From Zerene cesonia (lineage: Eukaryota > Arthropoda > Insecta > Lepidoptera > Pieridae), in NCBI RefSeq assembly GCF_012273895.1, contig NC_052107.1:3410001-3474000 (forward strand): 64,000 nt of DNA, in the 5' to 3' direction. The notes under the pieces were generated by a model, which worked only from the letters and a program-made list of their open reading frames with translations, made no database searches and was not told the origin of the DNA. Shown here piece after piece: positions 26,301 through 36,426 of the stretch; within the stretch, counting starts at the first letter, position 1; every line of letters begins with the position of its first letter. The translations under genes and the position numbers were made by a program.

Positions 26301-29300
26301 CTGCTTTAAGGGAATTATTGTTGACAAAAAAACTCAATACAAAATAATTACCGTACCTTTACAGCCTAATAAGACATTACTTGCAAACAGGTGACAAAGA
26401 ATCCAGCCGAATCCATTTAAATCGGATCTATACTAAACTTTTATTAAACATTTTAACAGGGTCAGGCGAATATAAAGGGCATCGGCGTTATGGGGCTCGC
26501 TGTTGGCTGTAAGGGCCACCCTAATTTTGTTCAAAGTGCCTCTTGAACGTTACTGAGCACCACTTTTATTCTGCTGATGCGTACCGATATAAAGTCGGTA
26601 TTTAACGATTAATAGATATCTCTTTATAACTTTATCTGAAGATAGATTGAAACGTTTCTTGTGTTGATGATATTCGTGTATATTGAGTGCGTTGGAAATT
26701 AGAAGATTGTACACTCTTATATAAAATACGTAATATCCGTATTCCTGCGAGTATTCCTGCGAGAATATATAAGAGTTGTACTTACTTACGTTTATTGCAT
26801 TATACCTAATTTTGAAACTGTGTATATAAAATAAATAGATTGTTATCGTAGGGGTTAAATTCAAGTAAAGGCTTTCGTCCTTTTTGATACGATTCATAAA
26901 TTGTCATTACTTTTTACGTATCAAATCCATTTAAGCAAATAATATTTATACAAAATGAATCTCACATCTCCAAATTACAGCCTAACAATAATTGAAACCT
27001 ATGGCTTCTCTATATAACGCGAATATATTGTTCTGAATTCCTTTATCGAGAAGACGGTACGGTTGGAATGGTTTCGCAACATTTATTGTATGCGTAACAC
27101 AATGAGACAGCTTTCATGGAGCTATGTAATGAAACCCCTTGAAAGAGAAGTTGGATTTCAGTAACAAATTGAGGCAAAGAATGTGTCAGTTTGATAAGTA
27201 TTACGAATGCCTAGCGTTAATAAGCAGTGCTGTTTGCTTTGAATTACTTTAAATAATCAATAACTGGAGTATTTATTTAAAGAGATAGGCAAGATTCCAC
27301 TGTTTGATTAAAAAGGATTTTTTTTTATTTATTACTAGCTGCGCCACGCGGTTTCACCCGCGTAAGTCCGTATCCCGTAGGAATATCGGGATAAAAAGTT
27401 GCCTATATAATATTTCAGTTGTCCAGCTGTCTACGTACCAAATTTTATTATAGGTTCAGTAGTTTTTGCGTGAAAGAGCAACAAACTCACACACATCCTT
27501 ACAAACTTTCGCATTTATAATATTAGTAGGATGATTTATAAAGCATCTGCATCATTATAACGTGATGTTTGCCAGACAATAGTACATTTACTGTTAAAAA
27601 AACAGGCGGTAAAAGATATCGTACATTTGAATATGCAATAAAAGCTCCAAATGATGGTGGAGCTGTAATAACATCTTTGCATAGAAGCACCTTTTTCCAT
27701 TGAAAATTACCCTAATAAAATCACTTTGAAATAATAAAATTTATACCTCACATTTAATACTAATGGAAATAATTTATACATGTTTCCACATAACCCATAT
27801 TAAAAGGGATAATGAAGGCAAGACCACAATAAATTGATGTTTAGAGCAGCGCTCCCGATTACTTCTACGGACCTTTTCCTACTCGTGTAATTATATAAAT
27901 TTTCCAATGATTCTAAAATTAGTGCCGTAGTATGTACTTTATCCAACAATTTTATAAAATTCTTTATTAAAGTTATATTTTACTAAATGTTTTTTTATTA
28001 GATTACTTTTACACACAATTTTAGCGATTTCGATGGGTTACAAGGTTAGGAAAATAAAAAGCACTTTATCTAATGCGAGTTTCCAACACACGGGATTTCA
28101 TCTGCACGTGCTGGTTTAGGTTTATCGTAGCCTTAATTAAGATGAAGGTTTAGAAATACAATTTAAAGGACATTGTGCTCGTTTACTATAAAACCATTAG
28201 ATTTTTATTTTCATATGATTGGCTGGTTTTTTATAGTTGTTTTTGTTCTCGTTCTTTTTGGGAGATTGTTCGTTCTTCTGATATTATATCGTTTTTGCAT
28301 TGTATTTTACATAATATATTACACATTTTTGCCACAATGCGAAAAAGATGCACATCCCTGGTGCGCCGTGTACGGGTCAGCCCCAATGAGATCATGCGCT
28401 GTATAGCGAGCTAGCTTGACGGCTGGTATGTGGACCACTGCTGCAAAGTTTCTGCTTTCATTATAGCATTGTAGTAGTGGCTGACATGCCTAGTAGACAC
28501 AATTATTGTATTTAAGACATAATATACTCACACAGTTTTAAAAAATTAATTATTACTAACATACTGAGTCTGTGTTACTTGAATAAATTAAATGAAATAA
28601 AAAATTACATCACTTCTAACATTAAAGAATAGGTATTTCAAAATACAACATTAGACGCGTTGATTGTCCAATGCTGTTTTATAAACTTATCACGTGGTGA
28701 TTACTCCATTTTTTTTTTTAAATACTCGAGTTCCATAATCGAGCAACGATCTCTTAATTTATATCTTCAGAAATAGACATCCACAAGTCGGATGAATGCC
28801 GCTCTGAGTGGGTTGAAGTGTTGGATGGGTATATGCCCAACGCGCCAGTACTTGGCAGGATTTGTGGTTCCGGCAAGGGCCCAATGATGAGGTCCACGGG
28901 ATCCAGACTGACCGTTGTATATCATCCCGGCTTGAGGCCCAAACCGCATCGGGGATTTAGAGCTTATTATGAAGGTGGGTTGGATATTATAGGGATTAAA
29001 TTATAAAGCATGTAAAATGTATGTATGTAAATTTTACAGGACATTACAATTATAATATTACATATCAAATAAAAATAACTACGCAAAACATTGATTATAA
29101 TAAAATGTATTTTCGTTTGTGACCTGAATTATTTTAAGAACCTCGAAACGAATTATTTTCTAAGAAATCTCACCTTTCGGGTGAACATTTTTCCTCAAGC
29201 CTATAAATTATTTACATCTATCAGCATAGGAAAAAAACATCCTTCCTACTTTATTACATGGAATTTTATTAATCCGTATATAGTCGTAATAAAAGTTAAT

Positions 29301-32300
29301 AAAGAATTTGTTTTATGTTGCTATGAGCTGTTTTACTAAAGATTCTTTCGAAATATTCACAATTACGATCTTAGGTACACTCATATACTCGAAAATCTGT
29401 ACGTGATAATCGTAAAGTATAAATTGATTGTATATTTTACTGGAACGATTATATATTATGTAAGGGTTTCCTATAAAATCTGAACCTGGGTCTAATTATG
29501 TTAATTAATTTCATTGGAAGAAATATTTAAAATCAAGTGATTGTAACATATAAAATGCCAAGAACGTAATCCACAAACAAAGTATATAAAATACAATTTT
29601 TTCAGCAATTTATATCATTCTTTAAATTTTATTTTGAATAGCGGTGTGCGGCGGAAATATAGAAGTGGACAGCAGTGGTCACTTGGAGTCACCCAACTAT
29701 CCTGACGATTATCAACCAAATAAACTGTGCGTGTGGAAATTAACTGTGCCCCAGGTAAATTCTTCTGCTATTCATAACTAATCTTCTACTATTTCATTAC
29801 TCTTACTTGACTTATTTAATAAACAATATCGTCCTTGAGATTTCGTTCCATGGGAGGCACTAACCTACTAAAACTACGCGATCTTTCAGTAAGTATGTAG
29901 AGCGTGTAGGATTCTTATCCATTAAAACCTCCGCGGTGACTAAAGTGCGGTAGCAAGGACTCCGAGATCTCCAATGGAATGCACCAGAGCTGGGGAAGCA
30001 CTAGCCTTCTATTAAAATCTGATCCGACGATTCTTGCAAATTCCCTGATATTCAATTAATTTAAATTCGATCCGTTTTGATACATACAAGCTTTACATAA
30101 TTTTTTTTCGTATGTTTTAATTAGGATTATCAAGTAGCACTGCGGTTCCACTCATTCGAGGTGGAAAACCACGATCTGTGTAACTACGACAAAGTCAAAG
30201 TGAGAGATGGCGACTCAATGGACAGCCCGCTTATCGGCATGTTCTGTGGACACAAGATTCCACCAGATATCAGGTATTTTATTGTACAAAGATGAGTTGA
30301 AATATAATTGGTAATCTGCGTAGGATAACTGATTAGAACACGATTTATAAAATAGCATTGATTCATTTGAAGATTTAGCGTCACACTAAATAATTGAATT
30401 ACTAGGTACTTACAAATATTTTAATAACTGCTAATTCAAATTTTCTGCGGTATTTCACGATATCATACGGACCTTTGTTTTTTATTGATTAATTTTTCGA
30501 TAAAATTTAAGATCAACATCAAACAAGCTTCTCGTGATCTTCGAGTCGGACAGTTCAGTGCAGAAAGCAGGATTCTCAGCTACGTTCATGAAGGAGTTTG
30601 ATGAGTGTGCGTCGATTGACCACGGCTGTAGCCATTCCTGCGTCAACACGCTCGGCGGCTACGAGTGCGCTTGCGATATCGGCTACGAGCTGCACTCGGA
30701 TGGGAAGAAATGTGAAAGTAAGAAATACACATTATACACATATAAATATTTTATAATATGTATATATATATATATACATTGGTCGAATTTTGATTGACAA
30801 GCCAACTGCAAAGGAGCCGTTATGTGTAGTAGGCTGCGAGAAAAACGATTAATATAATGTCAAGAGCTTTGTAATGTTTTAGTGCCATGTAATTTTTGGT
30901 TTTACATAAACACTTGTTTTCCGCCTATCATTTTGCATTTGTATTCAAATGAAATTACCTGAGAATGAATGTTTCACTGTGAAAAATTTTCCCAATAACT
31001 ATGTCTCTCTAGCCTCCAAAATGAAAACCAAATTCTAACGAGAATCGAGTGTCCAGTCAGTCGAGTGTTTCAGATCAAAGATAATTCACCAGGCATCTGG
31101 CATATAACATAGCTTTTTATGTACTACAATTATATATACATGAAGAGTCTAGATTCTGGAGTCCTAAATTCTTTTGTCAATTCAATTTCNNNNNNNNNNA
31201 GGCAGAACAGCGTTTGCCGGGTGCAGCTAGTATATATATATACATTGGTCGAATTTTGACAAGCCAACTGCAAAGGAGCCATTATGTATATGGTAGGCTG
31301 AGAGATAAACAATTAATATGATGTCAAGAGCTTTGTAATGTTTTAGTACCATGTAATTTTGTTTTTACATAAACACTTGTTTTCCGCCTATCATTTTGCC
31401 TATGTAGTCAAAGGAAATTACCTAAGAATGAATGTTTCACTGTGAAAAATTTGCCCAATAACTATGACTCTCTAGCTTCCAAATGAAAACCAAATTCTAA
31501 CGAGAATCGAGTGTCCAGTAATCCCTTTTCAGTACAAAGATAATTCACCAGGCATCTGGTATAATATAGCTTTTTATTATTAATATTTTATGTTCTACAA
31601 TTATATATACATAAAGAGTCTAGAGTCTGGAGTCCTAAATTCTTTTGTCAATTCAATTTCAGACGCGTGCGGAGGTGTGCTTTATGCGCCAAATGGTACA
31701 ATCACTTCGCCGTCATTCCCAGACCTGTATCCGCCCTCTAAGAACTGTCTTTGGGAGATCGTGGCACCACCACAACACCGTATTACTCTTAACTTTACAC
31801 ATTTCGATTTGGAAGGCAGCAACAATATGTATCATCAGGTAAATACTACTTAGTTATCGACTCTTTGTGCGCTTCTTTGTGATTCAAGGCGAAGAACGAA
31901 GAAGAAGACAAGAACAATTCATCAAACAATTCCAATAAATATAAAGTGGGATTATCGTCAACGCTTTTCGTAAAGTATTATTTTTTTTTTTATGTCACAG
32001 TCGGCTATGGAGCTGGTGGGACGCCTGATGGTAAGCGCTACCACTGCCCATGAACATTTGGAGAGGCATAAGGTCCATTGCAGAGCTGACGCCTCTACAA
32101 ATGGATTGCCGACTTTTTGGAAAGGGATTAAGAAAGGATTGGCGATAGGAATAAAGGAAAAGACTGGGAAGGGTAAGGAAAAGGATATAGGCCTCCGGCT
32201 CCCCCACTCACCGAACGAAACACAGCAGAATGCTATTTCACGCCGGTCTTCTGTGGGGGTGTGGTACTTTCCCGGTGCGAGCTGGCCCAATTCGTGCCGA

Positions 32301-35300
32301 AGCGTGCTCGACTACCACATACCAAAAGTATTAATAAATCGGTATATAATATCCTTCTGGGACCTTATACTATGACGTCTTAAAACAGTAATAATTCAAG
32401 AAAGTATAAGAAAGGGACAGATCTAGGTGGTCTAGCGCCATCACATCCCTGAACTGGAATTACTCCTGGTCTAAGACGTCATGGTAGGTCACCAGGCCCT
32501 AATGATTTACTTGTGTTGCATGACAATGAGAAATCAAGGATCAATGTTCCAAACTAAGAACGAAGAAAATATTGTTTTGACTCTATTGATGGTCAGACAA
32601 GGACATTCATTGCCTGACTGCACAGCTCTCATATCCATAACCTAACTCTCAAATATACACGTGAACGTTTTTAAATATTTTAATAGAAATATAAACAAAA
32701 ATTGAAAAATGGAGGCCTGCTCTATATCAAATTTGCATATAAAAATTTTTTGCATTAGGGTTATAATTTATCAGAATGGATACTGCAGTTTATAGGGCGG
32801 ATTAAAATATTATAGCTCTGCAGCTGCTGAAGTATGTAGTTAGACTGAGATCATAGCAATAATAGATGTCGGAACATTTGCGAGGTGATATAAGTACGCG
32901 TACTACGAATAATATCGAAACAAGGCCAGATCTAAATTAGTAGGAAGATAGCAATTTTGATGACATGTGGGCCGCAAGATAATTCCTAATATTGATGCAA
33001 TTTAAACTGTCAATATGGACACAAGAGACTGAAGATAGTAATTAATTATTGTGATATCTTTTTGTATATAAAGCATATACAACACATTATTTATAACACT
33101 ATACGCGTTCAAACTTGTACCTGAATCTTAATTATACTCTCCATATTCTTATACGAAATGTTTGTGCGGTATAATAATACATGTTTTAGTTACAAGCAAT
33201 GTCTAGCAAGGTTTTCATGACACATTTAATATAAGGACGGAAAAGAAATTAAAATTTTGAAATTGCTTTTTTAAAAGTATTTCAAAAATAGGAGCAGAGT
33301 GTCAATTGAAAGCCTGGAAAAAGTATCCTTTTTCAGAGTATTTGTTATGTGCACTGCTTTTTGGTTCGGTTATGTACCTATTAGCTCATAGCTTTATTTT
33401 CCTCAAATTAATGCTGGAGAAACCGAAGCCCATCCAATCACTTCATAAAAAAACACAATTTATAGGAATGCGAATACGACAGTGTGACGGTACACTCGAG
33501 GCTCGGTGCGGATGTGTTACGGAGACATGGTGCTTTCTGTGGCACCGTTCTGCCTCCGCCCGTTACTTCAGACGGTTCCGTCTTACGTGTACAGGTATAT
33601 CATTTCAGTAATTCCTTTATTGTAGTTGTAATGATTTATGTATATTGTATAATTTAGTCGTTTTTGATTCAATTTTTATGAGGTCAACATGCTTTTTTTA
33701 TTTTTTGTGAAGTTGTTCTGTTATAAACATGGAATATTATTTATAATTAATAGCATATGTTATATCATCTGTGCTATAACTAAGATGATGAAAATAATAA
33801 CTTGATAATTACTAGTTATGAAAGATAGCAATAACACCTTATAATAATGAGGGTATTAGGATATATAATGAAAGTAGAAATAAAACATTAAAGAAAACAA
33901 AGAACCATAAAAATACGTAATGGTCTCACAGCATCCGGGTACCTACGGAATTTAGCTGTCTGTCAATTAAAATTACAAAAATCGATATGAAAATTTAAAT
34001 GAAAAAATTACCTTACTAAAAAAATGTCCATCCAGTTCACATCAGACACTTCGGTGCATCACTCCGGCTTCGCAGCCGCATACTACATAGACGTTGATGA
34101 ATGCTCGGCCAACAACGGCGGCTGCCAGCACGAATGCCACAACACACTGGGAGGTTATGAGTGTGCGTGTCACAGCGGCTTTACCCTGCATCCCAATAAA
34201 CATGACTGTAAGGAGGGCGGCTGCAAGCATGATATTACGCATCCGCATGGGACTATCTTTAGGTAAGAAATTGCATTCAAATGTATATTTTATTAAGTTA
34301 CCTACTTACCTAATATTATCTAGCGGCGCTGTAAACTGGATATATATCTGGCGAAAGATATGAATAACGTTTTGTATGATTTCGTTATGAACATATTAAA
34401 TTAAATTTCTTTAATTCGAAAATAACATATGGCTGATGATTAGATTTGAGTTCTGTGATTATTTTACTGAAAGACTAGTTAAAAAATTATTATACTTACT
34501 AGTTACAAAAGACCTTAAATATTGTGTTTAGAATTCTGTGTAAATTCATATCTCTTGACTTGTTACAGTCCCAATTATCCCGACTCGTATCCATCGCGGA
34601 AGGATTGCGTGTGGCAGTTCTCTACTACTCCCGGACATCGAATTAAGCTTATCTTCAACGTATTTGAACTTGAACCGCATCAGGTAATGTTTATACCATA
34701 TATTTAATCATAATAATACACCTAAAGAGTATTTTTGCATCCAATTTAGTTACAGACAATTGTAACACTTGATGTACACCTGATGTCATACTTCGGTACA
34801 TTTTACACATGAACTTTTATCATCAGATTGTTTGAATAATTTCCACGATCATTTTGTACTTCTCCTGTAATTCGGATATGTATTTATCGGCAGTATAAAA
34901 TAAATTTAATGCCTCGCGGTTTCACCCACTCCGTTCATAACCCTACCTATCCTATAGCTTTTCCTCATAAATGATCTATGTATTACAGAAAGACTTTTTC
35001 AAACCGGACCTCTCTCGGAAAGTCTTCAGCGTAATATTAATAGTAGAGATTAGTATAGAAGACTAGATTACTAGCTGTTCGTCCGTGGTACATATACCTA
35101 TAGCCTATGTCACTCAGAGAATATGCAGTTTTTAATGGTGAAAGAATTTTTGAAATCGGTCCAGAGGTTTTTGAATGAAAACGATACAAACATACAAAAG
35201 TTTCCTATTTATAAAAATTTGTGTACGCATATCAAAAGTTTTAATGATTTTTCAAAACCATTAATTATAGGAATGTACATACGATCATGTAACAATATAC

Positions 35301-36426
35301 GATGGCGCATCAGCTGATGAGAAAACTCTGGGCAGATTCTGTGGTAGCAAGCTACCGCACCCAGTAGTTGCCTCGCAGAATCAAATGTACGTTGTGTTCA
35401 AGTCAGATGCTTCAGTACAGAGGAAGGGCTTCCTTGCTACCTATTCTACTGGTAAGATCAGTTTAAATATTTTTGTTTATTCAGATAAAAACACCTACAA
35501 TAAATAATAAGAAAACAATGTGTGTTTTTTTCAGACAGATTTAATTAATTTCTCTATTTATTTATTTTACCCATAATATGGGAAAAACATAAAAAATATC
35601 CCTCATATCACTTCTGAGTCCAATTCTTCTATATAAAATGTCTGTATAAAAATCTATCGTTATACATATACTTTATAAATTTCATACAAATCCCAATCAC
35701 GCAAGAGGTTTATCTTATATTATCAAAATCATCCAGGCATTCTTACCAACTTTCGCGTACTGGCATAATTAAAATTTTCCATTTATCCTTATGCATGCAG
35801 CTTGCGGCGGCTACCTCACAGCAACGGAATCTGTAAAGCATTTATACTCGCACGCCCGCTATGGACATGATTCCTATGAGTCGAGAGCCAATTGCGATTG
35901 GAGCATTGTTGCTCCCGTCGGCCATTTTGTGAGGCTCACTTTCCTGACCTTTGAGCTGGAACCAGAGACGAATTGTGGCTACGATTTCGTCCAAGTCTTT
36001 GGCGGGTTGGAGGGTAGTGGGGGATGTTATGGAACGTATTGCGGTACAAAGGTATAGTTATATTTCAAACAATTTTTATTATATTAATAACACTTTTCTG
36101 TGATTAATTATTGCTTATATACCCATTATTACGGTCTAATGATGATGAGTATCATGGTTGTTTATAACAATATATTGCAGATGCCACCAGAAATCGTATC
36201 GACAAGCGAAGCGCTTCTAGTCAAATTCCGCACCGACGATACCATTGTGTTTAAAGGATTTTCTGCGTCGTACCAAGCGGTGAAACCAGACGTCTGGAGT
36301 AAAGAGGATAGTTCTGAAGGCGGGGAGGATGAGGACGAGGAAGAGGATGAAGAGATGCCGCCGTTAGTGGTAGGAAGGAGAGGATTGCGAGCTCCTTCCT
36401 CCAGATTCGTAAGACGGCCCACGTGA
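17098..36426 (+). CDS. tok: Tolloid/tolkin-type BMP-1 family astacin metalloprotease, 18 exons, 5' end missing
   Basis: Secreted zinc metalloprotease of the BMP-1/tolloid family, which cleaves chordin/Sog-type BMP antagonists, procollagens and pro-TGF-beta ligands outside the cell. The spliced frame is open for 1294 residues to the stop at 36424-36426. In order: a propeptide of at least 380 residues, a furin-type RSAR site, the astacin domain (HELGHVVGFWHEHTRPDR zinc site, SIMHY Met-turn), CUB1, CUB2, EGF1, CUB3, EGF2, CUB4, CUB5 and an acidic tail. All 17 introns have GT and AG ends and compatible phases. Exon 1 begins in phase needing one base (probably G) from an upstream exon, so the signal peptide is not seen. 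The propeptide length resembles Drosophila tolkin rather than tolloid, hence the symbol. The family call is near certain; tok versus tld needs a tree. Confidence 0.95.
17453..18015 (+). CDS. tok: tok exon 2 (low-complexity propeptide)
   Basis: Acceptor attttttag, donor AGAAG followed by gtaaga. It encodes 187 residues from GTA at 17453: Asn/Ser/Glu-rich, with an NNNNN run, several N-x-S/T sequons, and a strongly basic end (HRRRRHGNRRR). It has no recognised fold and is typical of a fast-evolving propeptide. The intron before it is only 107 nt and the one after 90 nt. Confidence 0.88.
18106..18409 (+). CDS. tok: tok exon 3 (propeptide)
   Basis: Acceptor ttgctattgtag, donor GAG followed by gtacat. 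The first base completes an Arg codon split with exon 2. 101 further codons run without a stop, charged and hydrophilic. Ends in phase 0. Confidence 0.87.
18665..18888 (+). CDS. tok: tok exon 4: furin site and start of astacin domain
   Basis: Acceptor tgtttaag, donor GG followed by gtaagt. Reads IKIRHRSAR then AATNRKERIWENGVIPYEI. The R-x-x-R site at 18680-18691 followed by AAT corresponds to the proprotein-convertase site that starts the mature enzyme in BMP-1. WxxGVIPYEI is the conserved astacin N-terminus, and the exon ends in TERPCG just before the paired cysteines. Confidence 0.96.
19902..20111 (-). mobile_element. Interspersed element (ctagctgcgcc family), minus orientation, in a tok intron
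   Basis: Reverse complement begins ctagctgcgccccgcggttt and ends ataatattagtaggatt. The body includes tgcgtgaaagagcaacaaac on that strand. It is the same family as 27335-27532. Confidence 0.75.
20188..20366 (+). CDS. tok: tok exon 5: astacin zinc-binding site
   Basis: Acceptor ctacaccag, donor ATGACTG followed by gtgagt. Contains the CC pair typical of tolloids, then HELGHVVGFWHEHTRPDR, the HExxHxxGxxH zinc site with the catalytic Glu and the following HEHxRxDRD. All three zinc His and the catalytic Glu are intact, so the enzyme should be active. Confidence 0.97.
20538..20590. mobile_element. Fragment of the foldback family in a tok intron
   Basis: Left arm only: aaaaactttttaacgg followed by attttaaacgcgatttattc, then unrelated sequence. 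Confidence 0.75.
24182..24412 (+). CDS. tok: tok exon 6: astacin C-terminal half and Met-turn
   Basis: Acceptor aaatttag after a 3.8 kb intron, donor GCAA followed by gtaagt. Reads GQEYNFNKL, then YDYDSIMHYARNTFS with the Met-turn SIMHY (Tyr is the fifth zinc ligand in astacins). It ends with LSASDIAQTNLLYKC, the conserved end of the catalytic domain. Confidence 0.97.
24625..24765 (+). CDS. tok: tok exon 7: CUB1, first part
   Basis: Acceptor tttatccag, donor ACAG followed by gtaagg. Begins with the C-x-KCG join typical of tolloids, then GWFNSPGWGTETPPATAETC and CEWRIVATHGERVVLNIT, a standard CUB beta-strand pattern with the first Cys pair. Confidence 0.95.
27335..27532 (+). mobile_element. 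Interspersed element (ctagctgcgcc family), plus orientation, in a tok intron
   Basis: Begins ctagctgcgccacgcggttt, contains cccgtaggaatatcgggat and tgcgtgaaagagcaacaaac, ends tataatattagtaggat. About 200 bases, no coding capacity. Confidence 0.75.
28771..28974 (+). CDS. tok: tok exon 8: CUB1, second part
   Basis: Acceptor atatcttcag, donor GAAG followed by gtgggt. Reads ECRSEWVEVLDGY, GRICGSGKGPMMRS and HRGFRAYYE, the second half of a CUB domain with the calcium-site Asp region (EVLDG) and closing FRAxYE strand. Confidence 0.95.
29642..29754 (+). CDS. tok: tok exon 9: CUB2, first part
   Basis: Acceptor tttgaatag, donor CCCCAG followed by gtaaat. Reads CGGNIEVDSSGHLESPNYPD and LCVWKLTVPQ, the CUB opening motif with SPNYP and CxW. 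Confidence 0.95.
30125..30273 (+). CDS. tok: tok exon 10: CUB2, middle
   Basis: Acceptor taattag, donor ATCAG followed by gtattt. Reads FHSFEVENHDLCNYDKVKVR and GMFCGHKIPPDIR: the FExExHxxCxYDxxxVRDG calcium-binding CUB signature. Confidence 0.96.
30512..30717 (+). CDS. tok: tok exon 11: end of CUB2 and EGF1
   Basis: Acceptor aaatttaag, donor GAAA followed by gtaaga. The end of CUB2 (FESDSSVQKAGFSATF) is followed by a calcium-binding EGF domain with DECASIDHGCSHSCVN and GGYECACDIGYELHSDGKKC. Six cysteines are in EGF spacing. Confidence 0.96.
30755..31189. repeat. Repeated tok intron segment, left copy, ends at 10 N
   Basis: From atatatacattggtcgaatt to ttgtcaattcaatttc, similar to 31229-31661 with small differences. 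It stops at the polypyrimidine tract, two bases before where exon 12 would follow. Confidence 0.93.
31190..31199. other. Short assembly gap, 10 N, in tok intron 11
   Basis: Ten N, between two copies of the same intron sequence (about 30755-31189 and 31229-31661). Confidence 0.98.
31200..31232 (+). mobile_element. Tail of the gggtgcagctagt element beside an N run
   Basis: Directly after the 10 Ns: aggcagaacagcgtttgccg then ggtgcagctagt. Only the 3' end of the element at 7161 is present; the rest is presumably in the gap. Confidence 0.65.
31229..31661. repeat. Repeated tok intron segment, right copy, runs into exon 12
   Basis: Same segment as 30755-31189, preceded by the tail of a gggtgcagctagt element and followed by the exon 12 acceptor. 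Confidence 0.93.
31663..31838 (+). CDS. tok: tok exon 12: CUB3, first part
   Basis: Acceptor tcaatttcag, donor CATCAG followed by gtaaat. Reads ACGGVLYAPNGTITSPSFPD and NCLWEIVAPPQHRITLNFTH. The intron sequence leading to this acceptor is present twice, the other copy stopping at the N run at 31190 exactly where the exon would begin; see findings. Confidence 0.95.
31839..33465 (+). other. tok intron 12
   Basis: Holds the 31982-type repeat and then unremarkable sequence. An open frame at 33306-33465 reaching into exon 13 is in another frame from the exon and looks like chance. Confidence 0.6.
31982..32330 (+). mobile_element. Interspersed repeat in tok intron 12
   Basis: Begins tatgtcacagtcggctatgg, contains gagctggtgggacgcctgat, purine-rich aaaggaaaagactgggaag, and ends ggtgcgagctggcccaattc then gtgctcgactaccaca. 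Related pieces lie at 10613-10765 and 47165-47370, and reversed at 42525-42600 and 8341-8387. It is GC-rich relative to the intron and creates long but spurious open frames on both strands. Confidence 0.7.
33466..33594 (+). CDS. tok: tok exon 13: CUB3, second part
   Basis: Acceptor aatttatag, donor GTACAG followed by gtatat. Reads ECEYDSVTVHSR, GAFCGTVLPPPVTSDGSVLR. The Asp-Gly of the usual xxDG is replaced by HSR, a mild departure in the calcium-site loop. Phase 0 at both ends. Confidence 0.93.
34036..34262 (+). CDS. tok: tok exon 14: end of CUB3, EGF2, start of CUB4
   Basis: The acceptor is tgtccatccag at 34035. The codons just upstream (MSIQ) are open but not coding: splicing here gives LRVQ-FTSDTSVHHSGF, the family form. 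Then a calcium-binding EGF domain, DVDECSANNGGCQHEC and GGYECACHSGFTLHP, and the CUB4 opening CKHDITHPHGTIF. Donor TTTAG followed by gtaaga. Confidence 0.96.
34569..34683 (+). CDS. tok: tok exon 15: CUB4, first part
   Basis: Acceptor cttgttacag, donor CATCAG followed by gtaatg. Reads SPNYPDSYPSRKDCVWQFST and HRIKLIFNVFELEPHQ, the CUB pattern SPNYP, CxWxF, FxLE. Confidence 0.96.
35072..35205 (+). mobile_element. Interspersed repeat fragment in tok intron 15
   Basis: tagctgttcgtccgtggtac, tatagcctatgtcactcaga, gtgaaagaatttttgaaatc, gaaaacgatacaaacataca. It has the same motif order as at 38188. Confidence 0.65.
35271..35451 (+). CDS. tok: tok exon 16: CUB4, second part
   Basis: Acceptor ttaattatag, donor ACTG followed by gtaaga. 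Reads ECTYDHVTIYDG, GRFCGSKLPHPVVASQNQMY and FKSDASVQRKGFLATY. The calcium-site YDxxxIYDG is intact. Confidence 0.96.
35801..36051 (+). CDS. tok: tok exon 17: CUB5, first part
   Basis: Acceptor cttatgcatgcag, donor ACAAAG followed by gtatag. Reads ACGGYLTATESVKHLYSHAR, YESRANCDWSIVAP, FLTFELEPETNCGYDFVQVF, the last CUB domain of the tolloid layout. Confidence 0.95.
36181..36426 (+). CDS. tok: tok exon 18: end of CUB5 and acidic C-terminal tail, stop
   Basis: Acceptor caatatattgcag, stop TGA at 36424. Reads VKFRTDDTIVFKGFSASYQA, the end of CUB5, then a tail with GGEDEDEEEDEEMPP followed by a basic end (APSSRFVRRPT). BMP-1/tolloid proteins have short C-terminal tails after CUB5; this one is highly acidic then basic. 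Confidence 0.95.
   Translation: MPPEIVSTSEALLVKFRTDDTIVFKGFSASYQAVKPDVWSKEDSSEGGEDEDEEEDEEMPPLVVGRRGLRAPSSRFVRRPT

Larger units (their letters stand above)
18889..28770 (+). other. Large tok introns 4 to 7
   Basis: Introns 18889-20187, 20367-24181, 24413-24624 and 24766-28770. Apart from the listed repeats they are AT-rich. A less AT-rich stretch at about 21780-22260, in the 3.8 kb intron, has no open frame worth reporting and could be regulatory. At 28330-28490 a short GC-richer stretch is unidentified. Confidence 0.6.

Noticed and set aside
30534..30797. Stand-alone small EGF protein
   Set aside because: It is tok exon 11 read through its donor into intron 11.
31958..32375. Open frames of 110 and 127 codons, on opposite strands
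   Set aside because: They lie in an interspersed repeat found at several other places in the window; the length comes from its higher GC content.
33306..33465. Membrane-like frame (FSEYLLCALLFGSVMYLLAH)
   Set aside because: It is in a different frame from exon 13 and inside intron 12. Hydrophobic frames are common in AT-rich DNA.
34021..34035. ATG at 34024 as the start of a separate gene (MSIQFTSD...)
   Set aside because: The frame enters tok exon 14. Splicing at the AG at 34034-34035 gives the conserved LRVQFTSD junction, so the ATG is intronic.
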